The notes under the pieces are model-generated. The model ran no database searches. It was not told the origin of the DNA and saw nothing but the letters and a program-made list of their open reading frames with translations. Source: Alcaligenaceae bacterium (lineage in GTDB: Bacteria > Pseudomonadota > Gammaproteobacteria > Burkholderiales > Burkholderiaceae_B). From it: 64,000 nt of DNA. The position numbers were made by a program, and so were the translations under genes. The first letter of the stretch is position 1; every line of letters starts with the position of its first letter. Below are positions 17,653-27,347 of the stretch, piece by piece. Location: contig JACCES010000018.1 in NCBI GenBank assembly GCA_013416455.1, forward strand, positions 1 to 64,000, given 5' to 3'.

Positions 17653-18107
17653 GAGATACGCTCCTCAAACAGAGGCGCCGCGTCGTTCATGCGCACCGGC
17701 TCGGGGTGTAGTTCTTCCACGACATCGCGCACGAGGCTGCGGCCACGCAGCAGGTGGCGTCCAAGCTGTTCGACGAATTGCTCAAAGCGCGCCTTGCCCT
17801 GGGCGCGAGCGGCATCTTGATGGGCTTCCGGTACCGGGGTACTGACCGTCAGGTAATAGCGCACGAACAAGGCCAGCGTTTCGATCTGAATGTTCTGGTC
17901 ACGCTCCAGGCGCTCGAACTGGCGCGAGAGCCTGTCCAGCCGCCGGGCCATCGCCGCTTCGCGCTGGTCGCCCGCGTCCGGCGAGAGCCAAGATGCCAGG
18001 GCCGCAGCCACGATGGACGATTTGGACACGCCTTTCTTGGCGGCCAGTTCATCCAGGCGCTTGGCATGTTCAGGATGGATGAAGAGATTCAGGCGATATC
18101 GGCTCAT
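17649..18107 (-). CDS. CopG-type ribbon-helix-helix protein
   Basis: A 152-residue protein. Its first about 45 residues form a ribbon-helix-helix motif (RYRLNLFIHPEHAKRLDELA followed by AKKGVSKSSIVAAALASWLS). A coiled segment (DRLSRQFERLERDQNIQIET) and an acidic C-terminus follow. Such genes sit between traG and trbB in Tn4371-type elements, probably as a DNA-binding regulator of the trb operon. It overlaps both neighbours by 4 bp, so it is translated with them. Targets are unknown. Confidence 0.85.
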   Translation of the reverse strand: MSRYRLNLFIHPEHAKRLDELAAKKGVSKSSIVAAALASWLSPDAGDQREAAMARRLDRLSRQFERLERDQNIQIETLALFVRYYLTVSTPVPEAHQDAARAQGKARFEQFVEQLGRHLLRGRSLVRDVVEELHPEPVRMNDAAPLFEERIS

Positions 18108-20110
18108 AGCTGGATTCCGTCATCAGGATCAAGGGAGGCCAGACGCGCCGTGCGCTGCATGGCAGGGTCAATCTGGCTAGAAAGCATGGGCGGTAGATCG
18201 TCGTCATCGAGCAGCGACAAATCACTGGCCGGATATTGCGGTTCGGGGCTGTATGCGACGGTTTCTGATAGCTCTGGCTGTTGACGCGGGCCGCCATCGT
18301 CGGCGGTACCGGACATACCCTCGCTGTCTCTCGAAGCCGGCGCAGCGGGGACAGCGGGAATCACAAGCCCGCTCCAATCGTCAGGAAGGGCCGGCGGCGC
18401 ATCGGCATAGCGCCCAGCAGCCAGCACCGGCGGCGGCAGCACCCGCTGCGCGAAATTGGCATCCGCGTAATAACGCAGCTTCTTGGCCTTGATGGGGGCC
18501 ACGCTGGATACCATCACCACCGATTCATCCGGGGGAAGCTGCATAACCTCCCCGGGGGTCAAAAGAGGCCGCGCCGTTTCCTGGCGCGACACCATCAGGT
18601 GCCCGAGCCAGGGCGCGAGCCGGTGTCCGGCATAGTTGCGCTGAGCGCGCAGTTCCGTGGCCGTGCCCAGGGTTTCCGAAATCCGCTTGGCAGTGCGCTC
18701 ATCATTGGTGGCGAAGGTCACACGCACGTGACAGTTATCCAGAACCGAGTGATTCTGGCCGTAGGCTTTGTCGATCTGATTGAGCGACTGCGCAATCAGA
18801 AAGCTGCGGATGCCATAGCCCGCCATGAAGGCCAGCGCCGTCTCGAAGAAGTCCAGGCGGCCCAGCGCCGGGAATTCATCGAGCATCAAGAGCAGTTTGT
18901 GGCGACGGACGATGCCGTCCGACCCATCCAGCGATTCGGTAAGCCGCCGCCCGATCTGATTGAGAATCAGGCGAATCAGCGGCTTGGTGCGCGAAATGTC
19001 CGAAGGCGGCACCACCAGATACAGAGACACCGGGTGTTCCGATGCGATCAGATCGGCGATACGCCAGTCGCAACGGGACGTGACTTCGGCCACCGTGGGG
19101 TCACGGTACAGGCCCAGAAATGACATGGCAGTGGACAGCACACCCGAGCGTTCGTTGTCCGACTTGTTCAGCACTTCTCGGGCGGCTGAGGCCACCACCG
19201 GATGCGGCGCATCGTCAAGGTGCGCCGTCGTCATCATGCGGTGTAGCGTCAGCTCAAACGGACACGCTGGGTCAGAAAGAAAGTTCGCCACACCGCGCAG
19301 CGTCTTATCCTCGCCCGCATACAGCACATGCAGGATGGCGCCCACCAACAGCGCGTGCGAAGTCTTTTCCCAATGGTTGCGACGTTCGAGCGCGCCTTCC
19401 GGGTCAACCAGAATATCGGCGATGTTCTGTACATCGCGCACTTCATGCTCGCCCCGTCGCACTTCCAGCAGCGGGTTGTAGCCAGCGGACTTGGCATCTG
19501 TGGGATTGAACAGCAGGCAATGTGAGAACCGCGCGCGCCAGCCAGCGGTAATCTGCCAGTTCTCGCTCTTGATGTCGTGAATGACGGCCGAGGCCGGCCA
19601 GGACAGCAAGGTCGGCACCACCAGTCCCACACCCTTGCCCGAGCGGGTGGGCGCGAAGGCCAACACGTGTTCCGGCCCTTCATGGCGCAGATACTGTTCG
19701 TCGTGCAGACCAAGAAAGATGCCAGTGGGCTGATTCAGCCCGGCCTTGCGTATATCAGTGGCTTGCGCCCAGCGTGCCGAACCGTAAGTCGTCACCCGCC
19801 TCGCCTGACGCGAACGCCAGATCGACATGCCGATGGCGACCACGACGGCAATAAGGCCGCTGCCGCCCGCAATCATGCCGCCCGCGTTGAACACCTCCGG
19901 CGCATAGGCATCAAAGAAGAACCACCACTCGAACAAACGCCAAGGGTGATAAACCGGCGTGTCGTAGAAATCAAACCAGGGCAAGCCCAGGCGTAGCTGA
20001 TAACCCAGGGCGGCGGCTGTCCATTGTGTAGCACCCCACACACCGGCAATCACAATGCCGAATACAACGGCGATCTGCCCGAACAGTACATTCGTCCCCT
20101 GCATACCCAT
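18104..20110 (-). CDS. traG: type IV coupling protein TraG (VirD4-like)
   Basis: A 668-residue coupling ATPase. Two N-terminal membrane helices (about 10-30 and 75-98) precede the VirD4 domain. Walker A is FAPTRSGKGVGLVVPTLL, Walker B is LLLMLDEFPALGRLDFFE, and AQSLNQIDKAYGQNHS follows. It joins the TraI relaxosome to the Trb channel. The C-terminal about 100 residues are Pro/Ser-rich and variable. It starts the traG-copG-trb operon, with a complete reading frame. Upstream lies only an eexN remnant, not an intact eexN, because heme cargo intervenes. Confidence 0.95.
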   Translation of the reverse strand: MGMQGTNVLFGQIAVVFGIVIAGVWGATQWTAAALGYQLRLGLPWFDFYDTPVYHPWRLFEWWFFFDAYAPEVFNAGGMIAGGSGLIAVVVAIGMSIWRSRQARRVTTYGSARWAQATDIRKAGLNQPTGIFLGLHDEQYLRHEGPEHVLAFAPTRSGKGVGLVVPTLLSWPASAVIHDIKSENWQITAGWRARFSHCLLFNPTDAKSAGYNPLLEVRRGEHEVRDVQNIADILVDPEGALERRNHWEKTSHALLVGAILHVLYAGEDKTLRGVANFLSDPACPFELTLHRMMTTAHLDDAPHPVVASAAREVLNKSDNERSGVLSTAMSFLGLYRDPTVAEVTSRCDWRIADLIASEHPVSLYLVVPPSDISRTKPLIRLILNQIGRRLTESLDGSDGIVRRHKLLLMLDEFPALGRLDFFETALAFMAGYGIRSFLIAQSLNQIDKAYGQNHSVLDNCHVRVTFATNDERTAKRISETLGTATELRAQRNYAGHRLAPWLGHLMVSRQETARPLLTPGEVMQLPPDESVVMVSSVAPIKAKKLRYYADANFAQRVLPPPVLAAGRYADAPPALPDDWSGLVIPAVPAAPASRDSEGMSGTADDGGPRQQPELSETVAYSPEPQYPASDLSLLDDDDLPPMLSSQIDPAMQRTARLASLDPDDGIQL

Positions 20111-20338
20111 GTCCCCGATGTCTTCTACGGATTCCTCGTTTCAACGTGGCACAAACCTGTGCCTGCCTCATGAGAATCGGTGCTGGGCCAGTGCCGGTCA
20201 AAGACCGTTATCGGGATGAAGCTGATGAAAAAAGCATCAATTCATGCCAGGGCGAACACGACGAAAACGCCGCAAGCGTGGGCGCGCTGCGGCATGTCGG
20301 GAAAGAAAAACAGGGTCTGTCGGGAAATGCCGACGATC

Positions 20339-20440
20339 AGAACTTCGGCGGCGTATCCGACGGGGTGTACGGCACGGTGCCATCACCATAGAAGCGTTTG
20401 CGCGCGGCGTCGGCACGCTGTGCTACGTCCATGTCGATCA
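20339..20440 (-). pseudogene. eexN C-terminal remnant
   Basis: On the minus strand about 30 codons read VAQRADAARKRFYGDGTV then PYTPSDTPPKF and stop. They are nearly identical to the end of the intact EexN at 28486 (RKRFYGDGTVPYTPSDTPPK). Similarity continues into the downstream flank (about 20215-20338 against 28355-28485). No signal peptide or start remains. The remnant marks the left border of the heme cargo. The rest of 20111-20623 holds no gene, apart from an imperfect dyad near 20493-20515 (ACAAGTCCC / GGGACAACTT). Confidence 0.75.
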
Positions 20441-20623
20441 CCAGCGTGCAATGATCTACGCTATCACTTCTCTCAGACTCCTTTGTCATTGGACAAGTCC
20501 CTTAGGGACAACTTGCTTCAAAGTCGTTTATTATTGCCCCAACAGTAGCTCATTGACCTGAAGTCGCAGGGTCTGGTCATGAGTGGGACTTAGCCTTAAA
20601 AACAAATAGCCTGAAGCCGCTGC

Positions 20624-21070
20624 ATGAGTGATGCCAGCCACATGATCAACCGCTCTCGTTCGCCCGTGTGGCGATGGATGGCCGTATTGCTCATTCTGGC
20701 TTATGCGTTCAAGGCCTTCGTGCCTACGGGCTACATGCCGGACTCCACTCAGCACGGCGGTGGCTTGTTTTCATTGCAACTATGCACTCCCGACGGCATC
20801 ATCACGATCTCGCCGACAGAGATTGGCTACGACGTAGCAGGGAGCTCGTCGCCTCCTAGCCAAGACGGCCGCTCCGATATACACCCTTGTACCTGGTGCG
20901 CGTCCAATCTATCCATTCCCATCCTATTGCTAGCGCTGGCGATATTCCTGATCGTCACGCCACCGCTTCCGCTTATACCCCGTCCCACATCACAGGGATG
21001 GATCGCGCGTACCTTCTTATGCGGGCCATTAGGATCACGGGCTCCGCCATCCGACTTTTCCTTACTCTGA
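20624..21070 (+). CDS. DUF2946 family membrane protein at the head of the heme cluster
   Basis: A 148-residue protein of the DUF2946 pattern. An N-terminal membrane helix (WMAVLLILAYAFKAFVPTGY) is followed by MPD and a periplasmic stretch with LCTPDGIITISP, a Cys pair HPCTWCASN, and a second hydrophobic segment (IPILLLALAIFLIVTPPLPL). It ends in GSRAPPSDF, a tail shared with the DUF2946 gene at 38117 (GSRAPPSNLG). The family is often found beside TonB-dependent receptors and may bind a metal through the HxCxxC-like site. It lies 101 bp upstream of the receptor. Starts at 20624 or 20642 are possible. Confidence 0.75.
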   Translation: MSDASHMINRSRSPVWRWMAVLLILAYAFKAFVPTGYMPDSTQHGGGLFSLQLCTPDGIITISPTEIGYDVAGSSSPPSQDGRSDIHPCTWCASNLSIPILLLALAIFLIVTPPLPLIPRPTSQGWIARTFLCGPLGSRAPPSDFSLL

Positions 21071-21171
21071 TTCCATTTTCTCGAATCTAGCTACGCCATA
21101 ACGCAGTTGGGCCTCCGGCTGTTCTATGCGCGTGAACAAACCGGCGACCATGTCGCCTAAGGAAAAGTTTT

Positions 21172-22629
21172 ATGCGTCATCGTTCGATCTTAGACCGTTT
21201 TTCGGTTCCATCATCTCTGCTCGTTTACGGGCCGAGCATCTTGCTCACCATTGCCGGAACGACTACTTCAGCGCAACAGCAGTCTGATGAACCTGTTACT
21301 ACATTGGACGCCATCGTTACGACTGCTTCCAATAGGGAGCAGCCCATCAGAGACGTCCAAGCATCCGTTCAGTTGATTGACCAAGAGGACTTGGACGCCT
21401 ACGCCGGTACCAGCGTGACGGAAGCATTGAAGATGGCTGTTGGTGTGGACTCACGGGCATTGGGCTCCAACAGCAATGTGATCATACGTGGCTTTCAGTT
21501 GCGACCGGGCGCAATGCTGGTTGACGGCTTGAGACGCCCCTCGAAATACGGTTCGGTCAATCCGAGCCTGCTTTCTCTTCAGGATGTCAGCAGCATCGAA
21601 GTTGTGCGTGGGCCGATGTCTGCGCTTTATGGGGCAGATGCAAATGGTGGCGCCATCAATGTGAAAACACGCTCCCCCCTCCTCGATAAGGGCGTGGGTG
21701 GGAATGTACGCACTATGTATGGCGCCACGACTGACCACAACCAACGTCGCACAGGCGTACTGGGTGCCTCCCTGCATTTCGATACGGACGCTCTTCGACA
21801 GCGCGTCCACGTAGAACACCGACACCGGAACCCCTATCGGTTCGACACTTCCGAAGACATTCCGGACTTGAATCGCAACAAACATACTTTCATTGCGCAC
21901 GACGCCGCCTTACGAATTGGCAATGATCATCAGTTGCGATGGCAGGGAGAGTACGTGAAGCAGGACGATTCAGGCCCAGGTCTCAACACAGGTAACTCCT
22001 ACACCGCATATGAGAAGGAGGAGCGTTGGTTTGGAGCACTACGATATGCGGGTAGTGTTGGGCCTGGCGAACTCACAGCCGATATAGCTTATGGATATGC
22101 GGATGGATCGACAACACGCAGCTACCCGATTATTGAAACCACTCGCTACCACCAATTTCAAAGTCAGTCGAGATATGCCGTCGATTGGGGGAATCACTCG
22201 TTATTGCTGGGCATGGGATTCATCAGCGATCGCATAGACGTTAATGTGAACTCAAATAAAGGACAACGGGATAACACTCATTTCCTGATCCAAGATGAAT
22301 GGAAGCTTCCCGCCGACTGGACTCTTCTTGCTGGTGTACGACACGATAACTACTCCGATTTCGGGTCGGTGACCACACCCCGTATTTCACTCCAAAAGCG
22401 TATCGGTGGCTGGTTTGGCCGGGTTGGCTATGGGGAGGCATACCGTGCGCCGACGGTGATGGAGCAGTACTCGACGTTCATGCGGGGAACCACTCTCATT
22501 GTAGGGAACCAAGATCTACAAGCCGAACGTAACAAATCATGGGAAGCCGCTTTTGGCTACTACGGAAATACTTACAACGCAGAGATCACATACTACCGCT
22601 CGAAAGTGACAGACATGATTCAAACAGTC
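21172..22629 (+). pseudogene. hmuR: TonB-dependent heme receptor, 5' part (split by IS)
   Basis: Residues 1-486 of a TonB-dependent outer-membrane receptor. A signal peptide (about 1-35) is followed by the plug domain: LDAIVTTASNREQPIRDVQA, NVIIRGFQLRPGAMLVDGL, then VVRGPMSALYGADANGGAIN. Beta-strands follow up to DMIQT, and then the IS interrupts at a GTC target. The frame resumes at 23948, and together the parts encode about 650 residues, normal for HmuR-type receptors. The heme role is inferred from the downstream hmuSTUV genes. AAGGA precedes the ATG. The split gene should not yield a functional receptor. Confidence 0.85.
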
Positions 22630-22662
22630 TGAATCGCTCCGGGAATCGAGGAGGCTGTTTGG

Positions 22663-23575
22663 TTAAAGTACAGTGTTCATCGGCACAGCGTCAGAGTGGG
22701 TACGGTGGTAGAGTTCTTCGGCCTGTGCAGGAGGAATATACCCGATCGATCCGAGTAGGCGCTGATGGTTGTACCAGGCGACCCATTCCAGCGTGGCCAA
22801 TTCCACGGCAGCCCTGGTTTTCCAGGGCGCTCGGCGATGGATCAGCTCGGCCTTGTACAGGCCGTTGATGGTTTCCGCCAATGCATTGTCATAGCTGTCG
22901 CCTCGGCTACCGACCGACGGTTCAATGCCTGCCTGGGCCAGACGTTCGGTGTAGCGGATGGACACGTATTGGACGCCTCGGTCGGAATGGTGGATCAAGG
23001 ACTCGGCGGGACGTCGGTCGTACAGGGCCTGCTCCAGGGCATCGAGCACGAAGTCTGTGCTCATGGTGTTGCTGACACGCCAGCCCACGATGCGCCGGGC
23101 GAACACGTCGATGACGAAGGCCACATACAGCCAGCCTTGCCAGGTCGACACGTAGGTGAAGTCTGAGACCCATAACTGATTGGGCCTGTCGGCGTGGAAG
23201 TGCCGATTGACCCGATCCAGTGGGCATGCCTGCGAACCGTCGGCCATGGTGGTACGCACTCGTTTGCCCCGGCGCACGCCCTGCAAACCCAGGCGGCGCA
23301 TCAGGCGTTCGACCGTGCAGCGGGCCACGGCAATGCCTTCGCGCTGCAACTGGTGCCAGACCTTGCGGACGCCGTAGACCTGCATGTTGGCATGCCAGAC
23401 ACGCCCAATCTCTGCCATCAACTCCTCATCGCGCTGGCTGCGCGCGCTGCGCAATTCTGGACGTCGTTGGCGAGCGGCATGGCGCCGATACGCTGATGGG
23501 GCAACCTGCAACACCTTGCAGATCGGCTCGACCCCGTAGACGTCCCGGTGCCGGTCGATATAAGCATTTATTTCT
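22663..23575 (-). CDS. IS3-family transposase OrfB
   Basis: The DDE transposase of the element. [20 protein letters not shown] holds the first Asp, [16 protein letters not shown] the second, and [20 protein letters not shown] the catalytic Glu. An N-terminal HTH_21 region ([20 protein letters not shown]) precedes them. It carries no conventional start of its own: the frame begins with [16 protein letters not shown] just after orfA, so it is probably produced as an OrfAB fusion by -1 frameshifting near the T-run at about 23604-23615. A GTG at 23514 could give a shorter product. Confidence 0.9.
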
Positions 23576-23891
23576 TGAGCTCGCGGTCGAGCGCCGCCTG
23601 GGCGAAAAAAGCGCTGGCCGACTTCAATATCTCGTTGGCCCGGCGTAGCTCCCTGTTCTCGCGCTCCAGCGCCTTCATGCGTTCGCGTTCGCTGCTGGTC
23701 ATGCCATCACGCATGCCGCTGTCGACCTCGCTGCGCTTGACCCAATCAAGCAACGTGGCCGGTACGCAACCGATCTTCGGCGCAATGGACTCAACAGCCG
23801 CCCACAGCGACGGGTACTCGCCACGGTGCTCCTGTACCAAGCGCACGGCACGTTCACGGACTTCAGGGGAAAACTTGTTCTGCTTGCTCAT
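23568..23891 (-). CDS. IS3-family transposase OrfA
   Basis: A 107-residue OrfA. The HTH_Tnp_1 domain is [20 protein letters not shown] followed by [20 protein letters not shown], then a leucine-zipper helix ([20 protein letters not shown]). It ends [13 protein letters not shown]. It supplies the end-binding domain of the OrfAB transposase. It overlaps the OrfB frame. Confidence 0.9.
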   Translation of the reverse strand: MSKQNKFSPEVRERAVRLVQEHRGEYPSLWAAVESIAPKIGCVPATLLDWVKRSEVDSGMRDGMTSSERERMKALERENRELRRANEILKSASAFFAQAALDRELKK

Positions 23892-23947
23892 AGTGGCCCC
23901 ATTCTCTCAAAAGCTGGAGCCTCCTCAAAACCCGGGGCGATTCAGTC

Positions 23948-24442
23948 TCTGCCCCGAGAGAACCAGGAGACCCAGCTCACATCCGCAGCCGCAGTATGTA
24001 CGTCAACATTGCTCAGGCTCGCTTGGAAGGCGTAGAGCTCTCTGGCCAATGGCAAGTGACCCCACAATGGTATCTCCAAGGTGGTTGGGAATATTTGGAT
24101 GCCAGAGACACACAATCCAATGAACGGCTTACGGGTATGGCTCGGCAAATAGCACGAGCAGGTTTACGTTTTCAGCAAGGCCCATGGCGTTTCGATCTAC
24201 AAGGGCGCTATTACTTCGATTTCTACAATGCCGATCCTGCCGTTCGGGGTGCCGCGCCTGAGAACAGTCGGTACGGGACACTTGACGCCAAACTCCAATA
24301 TGAATGGAGCAAAGGGCTCAATCTCGCCCTGGGCGTCGATAACCTTTTTGACCGCCGCCAACCAGACAACTTCAGTGGACGGGGATCAGTTATTGATCCG
24401 CCTTCCCGTTTCGTCTACGCAGAGGTGAAGTATGAGTTCTAA
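23948..24442 (+). pseudogene. hmuR: TonB-dependent heme receptor, 3' part (split by IS)
   Basis: The remaining 164 residues of the receptor continue exactly in frame after the second GTC: SAPREPGDPAHIRSRSMYVN, then barrel strands (ELSGQWQVTPQWYLQGGWEY, LALGVDNLFDRRQPDNF), ending VYAEVKYEF. The terminal aromatic Phe is the normal outer-membrane-protein signature. The stop overlaps the hmuS start by 11 bp. The downstream hmu genes may be polar-affected or driven from IS-internal signals. Confidence 0.85.
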
Positions 24443-25352
24443 ATTTCAGTCCTCGATGCAGATGCATCCCGACGAGATTCTCAAGGAGTGGATGGATCTG
24501 CGAAAGGAGAGACCACATACCCACGACCCCGAAGCGGCAGCTATCCTCGGTGTTCCGGAAGCGGCATTGCATGCCAGCCGTGTCGGTCGCGGCGCTGTGG
24601 CACTCACAACAGACCTGCATAGTTTACTGACACCCCTGCCTGAATGGCGGAGGGTGTTCGTTGTGAACCGCACACTGTTCGGAGTAAATATTCATTCACT
24701 CAAGGTAGAGTCGACTCTTGGTGGATCAGCCACTGAAATACGGCTCAACGACCCACGAAATGATATTCGCATCATGAGTCAGGATGTACATCAATGTTTT
24801 TACATAGAGGATCAAACTGAGCACGGGCGAAGTGCTGGATTGGCCTGGTTCAACCAATCCGGTTACGTACTTGGAAAAATTTTACTGCGCTCCCGCCTAG
24901 GTCAGGAGATAGCCAAGCCTCATTTTCTGAAGCATGCGTCGGCTGAACAGTCTCGCATTTTTGTACCTGACGGACGCACAGAGAATGATGCATCCGACCA
25001 CAATAGCTCGCAATCAACACCCGTGAAGGAAGCGATTGAAACTGCTCAAAAATTATTACTACGAACATCTCAAGGTTTTTTCCCGGTACGAGCCATTGCT
25101 ATGCACAGCCAAGGCATGATCTCCCGCTATAGCGCCCCTCTATCAAAATCGAACGCCACTGGCCCATGGGTTCATGCCTCATCCGTCGATTTCAAGTGCC
25201 ACCTCAGACTGGATGCCGCCGTACATGCACAGACACATGAAAGCACGACATCACGGTCGCATGAAATATGCTTAATCGACGCCCTTGGTGGGCGGCTTGC
25301 CTTTGATCAGCTTCCAGAGGGGGACGAGCATGTTGTCAGCTCTGCGAAATAA
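24432..25352 (+). CDS. hmuS: HmuS/HemS-like heme-handling protein
   Basis: A 306-residue relative of HemS/ChuS/HmuS, which bind or degrade heme in the cytosol. Recognisable parts are EWMDLRKERPHTHDPEAAAI (the conserved N-terminal helix), GVPEAALHASRVGRGAVALT, LPEWRRVFVVNRTLFGVNIH and DVHQCFYIEDQTEHGRSAG. It is shorter than usual (about 340-350 residues), and the second half (about 180-306) is poorly conserved, so the duplicated C-terminal lobe may be eroded. It overlaps hmuR and hmuT, forming one operon. Its activity is uncertain. Confidence 0.75.
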   Translation: MSSKFQSSMQMHPDEILKEWMDLRKERPHTHDPEAAAILGVPEAALHASRVGRGAVALTTDLHSLLTPLPEWRRVFVVNRTLFGVNIHSLKVESTLGGSATEIRLNDPRNDIRIMSQDVHQCFYIEDQTEHGRSAGLAWFNQSGYVLGKILLRSRLGQEIAKPHFLKHASAEQSRIFVPDGRTENDASDHNSSQSTPVKEAIETAQKLLLRTSQGFFPVRAIAMHSQGMISRYSAPLSKSNATGPWVHASSVDFKCHLRLDAAVHAQTHESTTSRSHEICLIDALGGRLAFDQLPEGDEHVVSSAK

Positions 25353-26325
25353 TCCGGGGCTTCAGCCATATAAAAACACCGCACCCGCGAATCCTGGTTT
25401 CATGCGCGTTCTCGGGCTGTCGATCAACAAGGTACTTGCGGTCAGACGTGTATTCAGCTGTCAGCTCGCAGTTTTACTGTTCGTCGCGCTGACATCACAC
25501 CCTGCGTGGGCAACCTCCAGGGGAGCGGCAGACATCCCATCGCGGTGGGTAGTTCTGGACAGCACGTTAGCTGAGCTGGTCGTGGCACTGGGTGGTACGG
25601 AACGGATAGTGGGGGTCGTTGGAGGGACAGAGCATTTACCCATACCCCAAAGTGCCACCAGACTCGAAGGCTATCGAATCGTGGCTGCAGAACCCATCAT
25701 GTCTCTGAATCCAGACCTGGTCCTGATTGGCAGCGACCGCGTAATGCCACAAACGATCCAGCAGCTCCGGCAGTCAGGTGTACGGGTTCACCAACTCGGT
25801 GCTGAACCCGATATACCGAGTCTGCTGAAGCGCCTTCACGCCACAGCAGAGCTGCTTGGTGCGCAACGAAAAGCTGAAGAACTTGAGCAAGAGTTCCTCA
25901 GCGAAATGAAAGTCGTTGAACAATGGCTGCAAGCCTCATTACCAAGCAAGCGAGCGCGAGCAATCTTCGTTCTGGCTGGAGGGGGACGCCCAACTGTAGT
26001 AGGCGGCAGCGGCACCTTTACCGGCGCATTGCTGACGCTTAGCGGGGCGGTAAATGTAGCCGCAGAAGCCCAGGGGTACAAAATCATCAGTCAGGAAACG
26101 ATGCTCGTCGCCGCACCGGAATTCATCCTGACTAATGAGGACGGCCTGTCGAGTGATAAGGATGGCCAGCCTGCGGTATTGTCTGCTCCAGGGCTGAGAA
26201 TGACCCCTGCAGCTCGAAACCAGCGAATAGTGGCATTGCCTGGGCGTCACCTGCAGGGCTTCGGCCTTGGGTTGCCTGACTCCATTCGTCTGCTCGCCCG
26301 TCATATCTACCCGAACCTGCCATGA
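25330..26325 (+). CDS. hmuT: heme ABC transporter substrate-binding protein HmuT
   Basis: A 331-residue periplasmic binding protein. A long N-terminal leader contains the hydrophobic signal CQLAVLLFVALTSHPAWAT (about residues 40-60). The mature protein has the cluster 8 (TroA/BtuF-like) pattern: RWVVLDSTLAELVVALGGTE, RIVAAEPIMSLNPDLVLIGS and LLTLSGAVNVAAEAQGYKII. HmuT passes heme to HmuUV. The ATG at 25330 has a GAGGGGG site and lies inside the hmuS 3' end; an internal ATG (MRVLGLS, about 25402) may be the real start because it leaves a more normal signal peptide. Confidence 0.88.
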   Translation: MLSALRNNPGLQPYKNTAPANPGFMRVLGLSINKVLAVRRVFSCQLAVLLFVALTSHPAWATSRGAADIPSRWVVLDSTLAELVVALGGTERIVGVVGGTEHLPIPQSATRLEGYRIVAAEPIMSLNPDLVLIGSDRVMPQTIQQLRQSGVRVHQLGAEPDIPSLLKRLHATAELLGAQRKAEELEQEFLSEMKVVEQWLQASLPSKRARAIFVLAGGGRPTVVGGSGTFTGALLTLSGAVNVAAEAQGYKIISQETMLVAAPEFILTNEDGLSSDKDGQPAVLSAPGLRMTPAARNQRIVALPGRHLQGFGLGLPDSIRLLARHIYPNLP

Positions 26326-27347
26326 GTCAGAGCTATCGCCGATGGGTACTGACGATCAGCTTTCTTATTCTTATCGGTGTCTCGATGCTGGGCGTAGTGC
26401 ATGGGGCTGTGGATATTTCCTGGGCAGAGCTGTGGAGCATTCTTTTCCGGAAAGCCGGACATCTGGACGCCATGCACCACGCTGTAATGTGGCATGTTCG
26501 TCTACCGCGGGTCCTGCTGGCCATTTTGACTGGAGCAGCGCTTGCAGGAGCCGGTGTGCTGATGCAGGCATTGTTCCGGAACCCCTTGGCCGACCCCGCG
26601 TTAATTGGTGTCTCAGCAGGAGCGGCGCTTGGCGCCGTTGGCATGATCGTGCTTGGTGCAACGCTCTTGGGGGGTGCCGCGTCGTGGCTGGGTCAATGGA
26701 CTCTCCCATTGGCGGCATTCGTTGGTGCCGTACTGGCATCAATACTCATCTTCGGGTTGGCTCGCCGAGAGGGTGTGGTAAACGCCACCACCATGCTTCT
26801 TTGCGGTATCGCCATCAATGCACTGGTCAGCGCCATGATTGGTCTGATGACTTACATGGCTACGGATGACCAGTTAAGGAATCTGACCTTTTGGAGCCTT
26901 GGAAGCCTCACGGGTGCCGTTTGGCCAGCTGTCTTTGTCATGATGACGGTTATGGTTGTTCTGGTTGCTGCAGGGATGTTCCTGTCATCGTTGCTCAATG
27001 CCTTATTGCTGGGAGAATCGCAGGCATTTCATCTTGGTGTACCCGTTGAGCTTCTCAAGCGCGCAATTGTTGGACTGACAGCAGCTGCCGCAGGCTCCGC
27101 GGTAGCATTTACCGGAATGATAGGATTTATCGGCCTTGTGGCCCCGCACCTGGCCAGGCTCCTGGTGGGCCCGGATCACCGTTACGTATTTCCGCTGTCC
27201 GGGATACTGGGGGCGATACTCCTGGTATCTGGCGATCTGCTGGCACGCATAATGATCAGACCATCGGAATTACCTTTAGGAATTCTGACCGCGTTATTGG
27301 GCGCGCCATTCTTCTTGTGGCTATTACGTAACAACAAAAGCTTATGA
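26322..27347 (+). CDS. hmuU: heme ABC transporter permease HmuU (FecCD family)
   Basis: A 341-residue FecCD-type permease with about ten membrane helices. Family signatures are WHVRLPRVLLAILTGAALAG, LMQALFRNPLADPALIGVSA, GAALGAVGMIV and GFIGLVAPHLARLLVGPDHR, the last being the ATPase-coupling loop. It forms the inner-membrane heme channel with HmuV. The start overlaps the hmuT stop (ATGA). Complete. Confidence 0.93.
   Translation: MSQSYRRWVLTISFLILIGVSMLGVVHGAVDISWAELWSILFRKAGHLDAMHHAVMWHVRLPRVLLAILTGAALAGAGVLMQALFRNPLADPALIGVSAGAALGAVGMIVLGATLLGGAASWLGQWTLPLAAFVGAVLASILIFGLARREGVVNATTMLLCGIAINALVSAMIGLMTYMATDDQLRNLTFWSLGSLTGAVWPAVFVMMTVMVVLVAAGMFLSSLLNALLLGESQAFHLGVPVELLKRAIVGLTAAAAGSAVAFTGMIGFIGLVAPHLARLLVGPDHRYVFPLSGILGAILLVSGDLLARIMIRPSELPLGILTALLGAPFFLWLLRNNKSL

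Larger units (their letters stand above)
22630..23944 (-). mobile_element. complete IS3-family insertion sequence inside hmuR
   Basis: The 1315-bp element is bounded by inverted repeats TGAATCGCTCCGGGAATCGA (left) and TGAATCGCCCCGGGTTTTGA (right, complement), both continuing into GAGGAGGCT. A 3-bp target duplication GTC occurs at 22627-22629 and 23945-23947, as usual for IS3 elements. It encodes orfA and orfB on the minus strand. Removing the IS and one GTC restores an open receptor frame, so the insertion is simple and probably recent. Confidence 0.95.
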
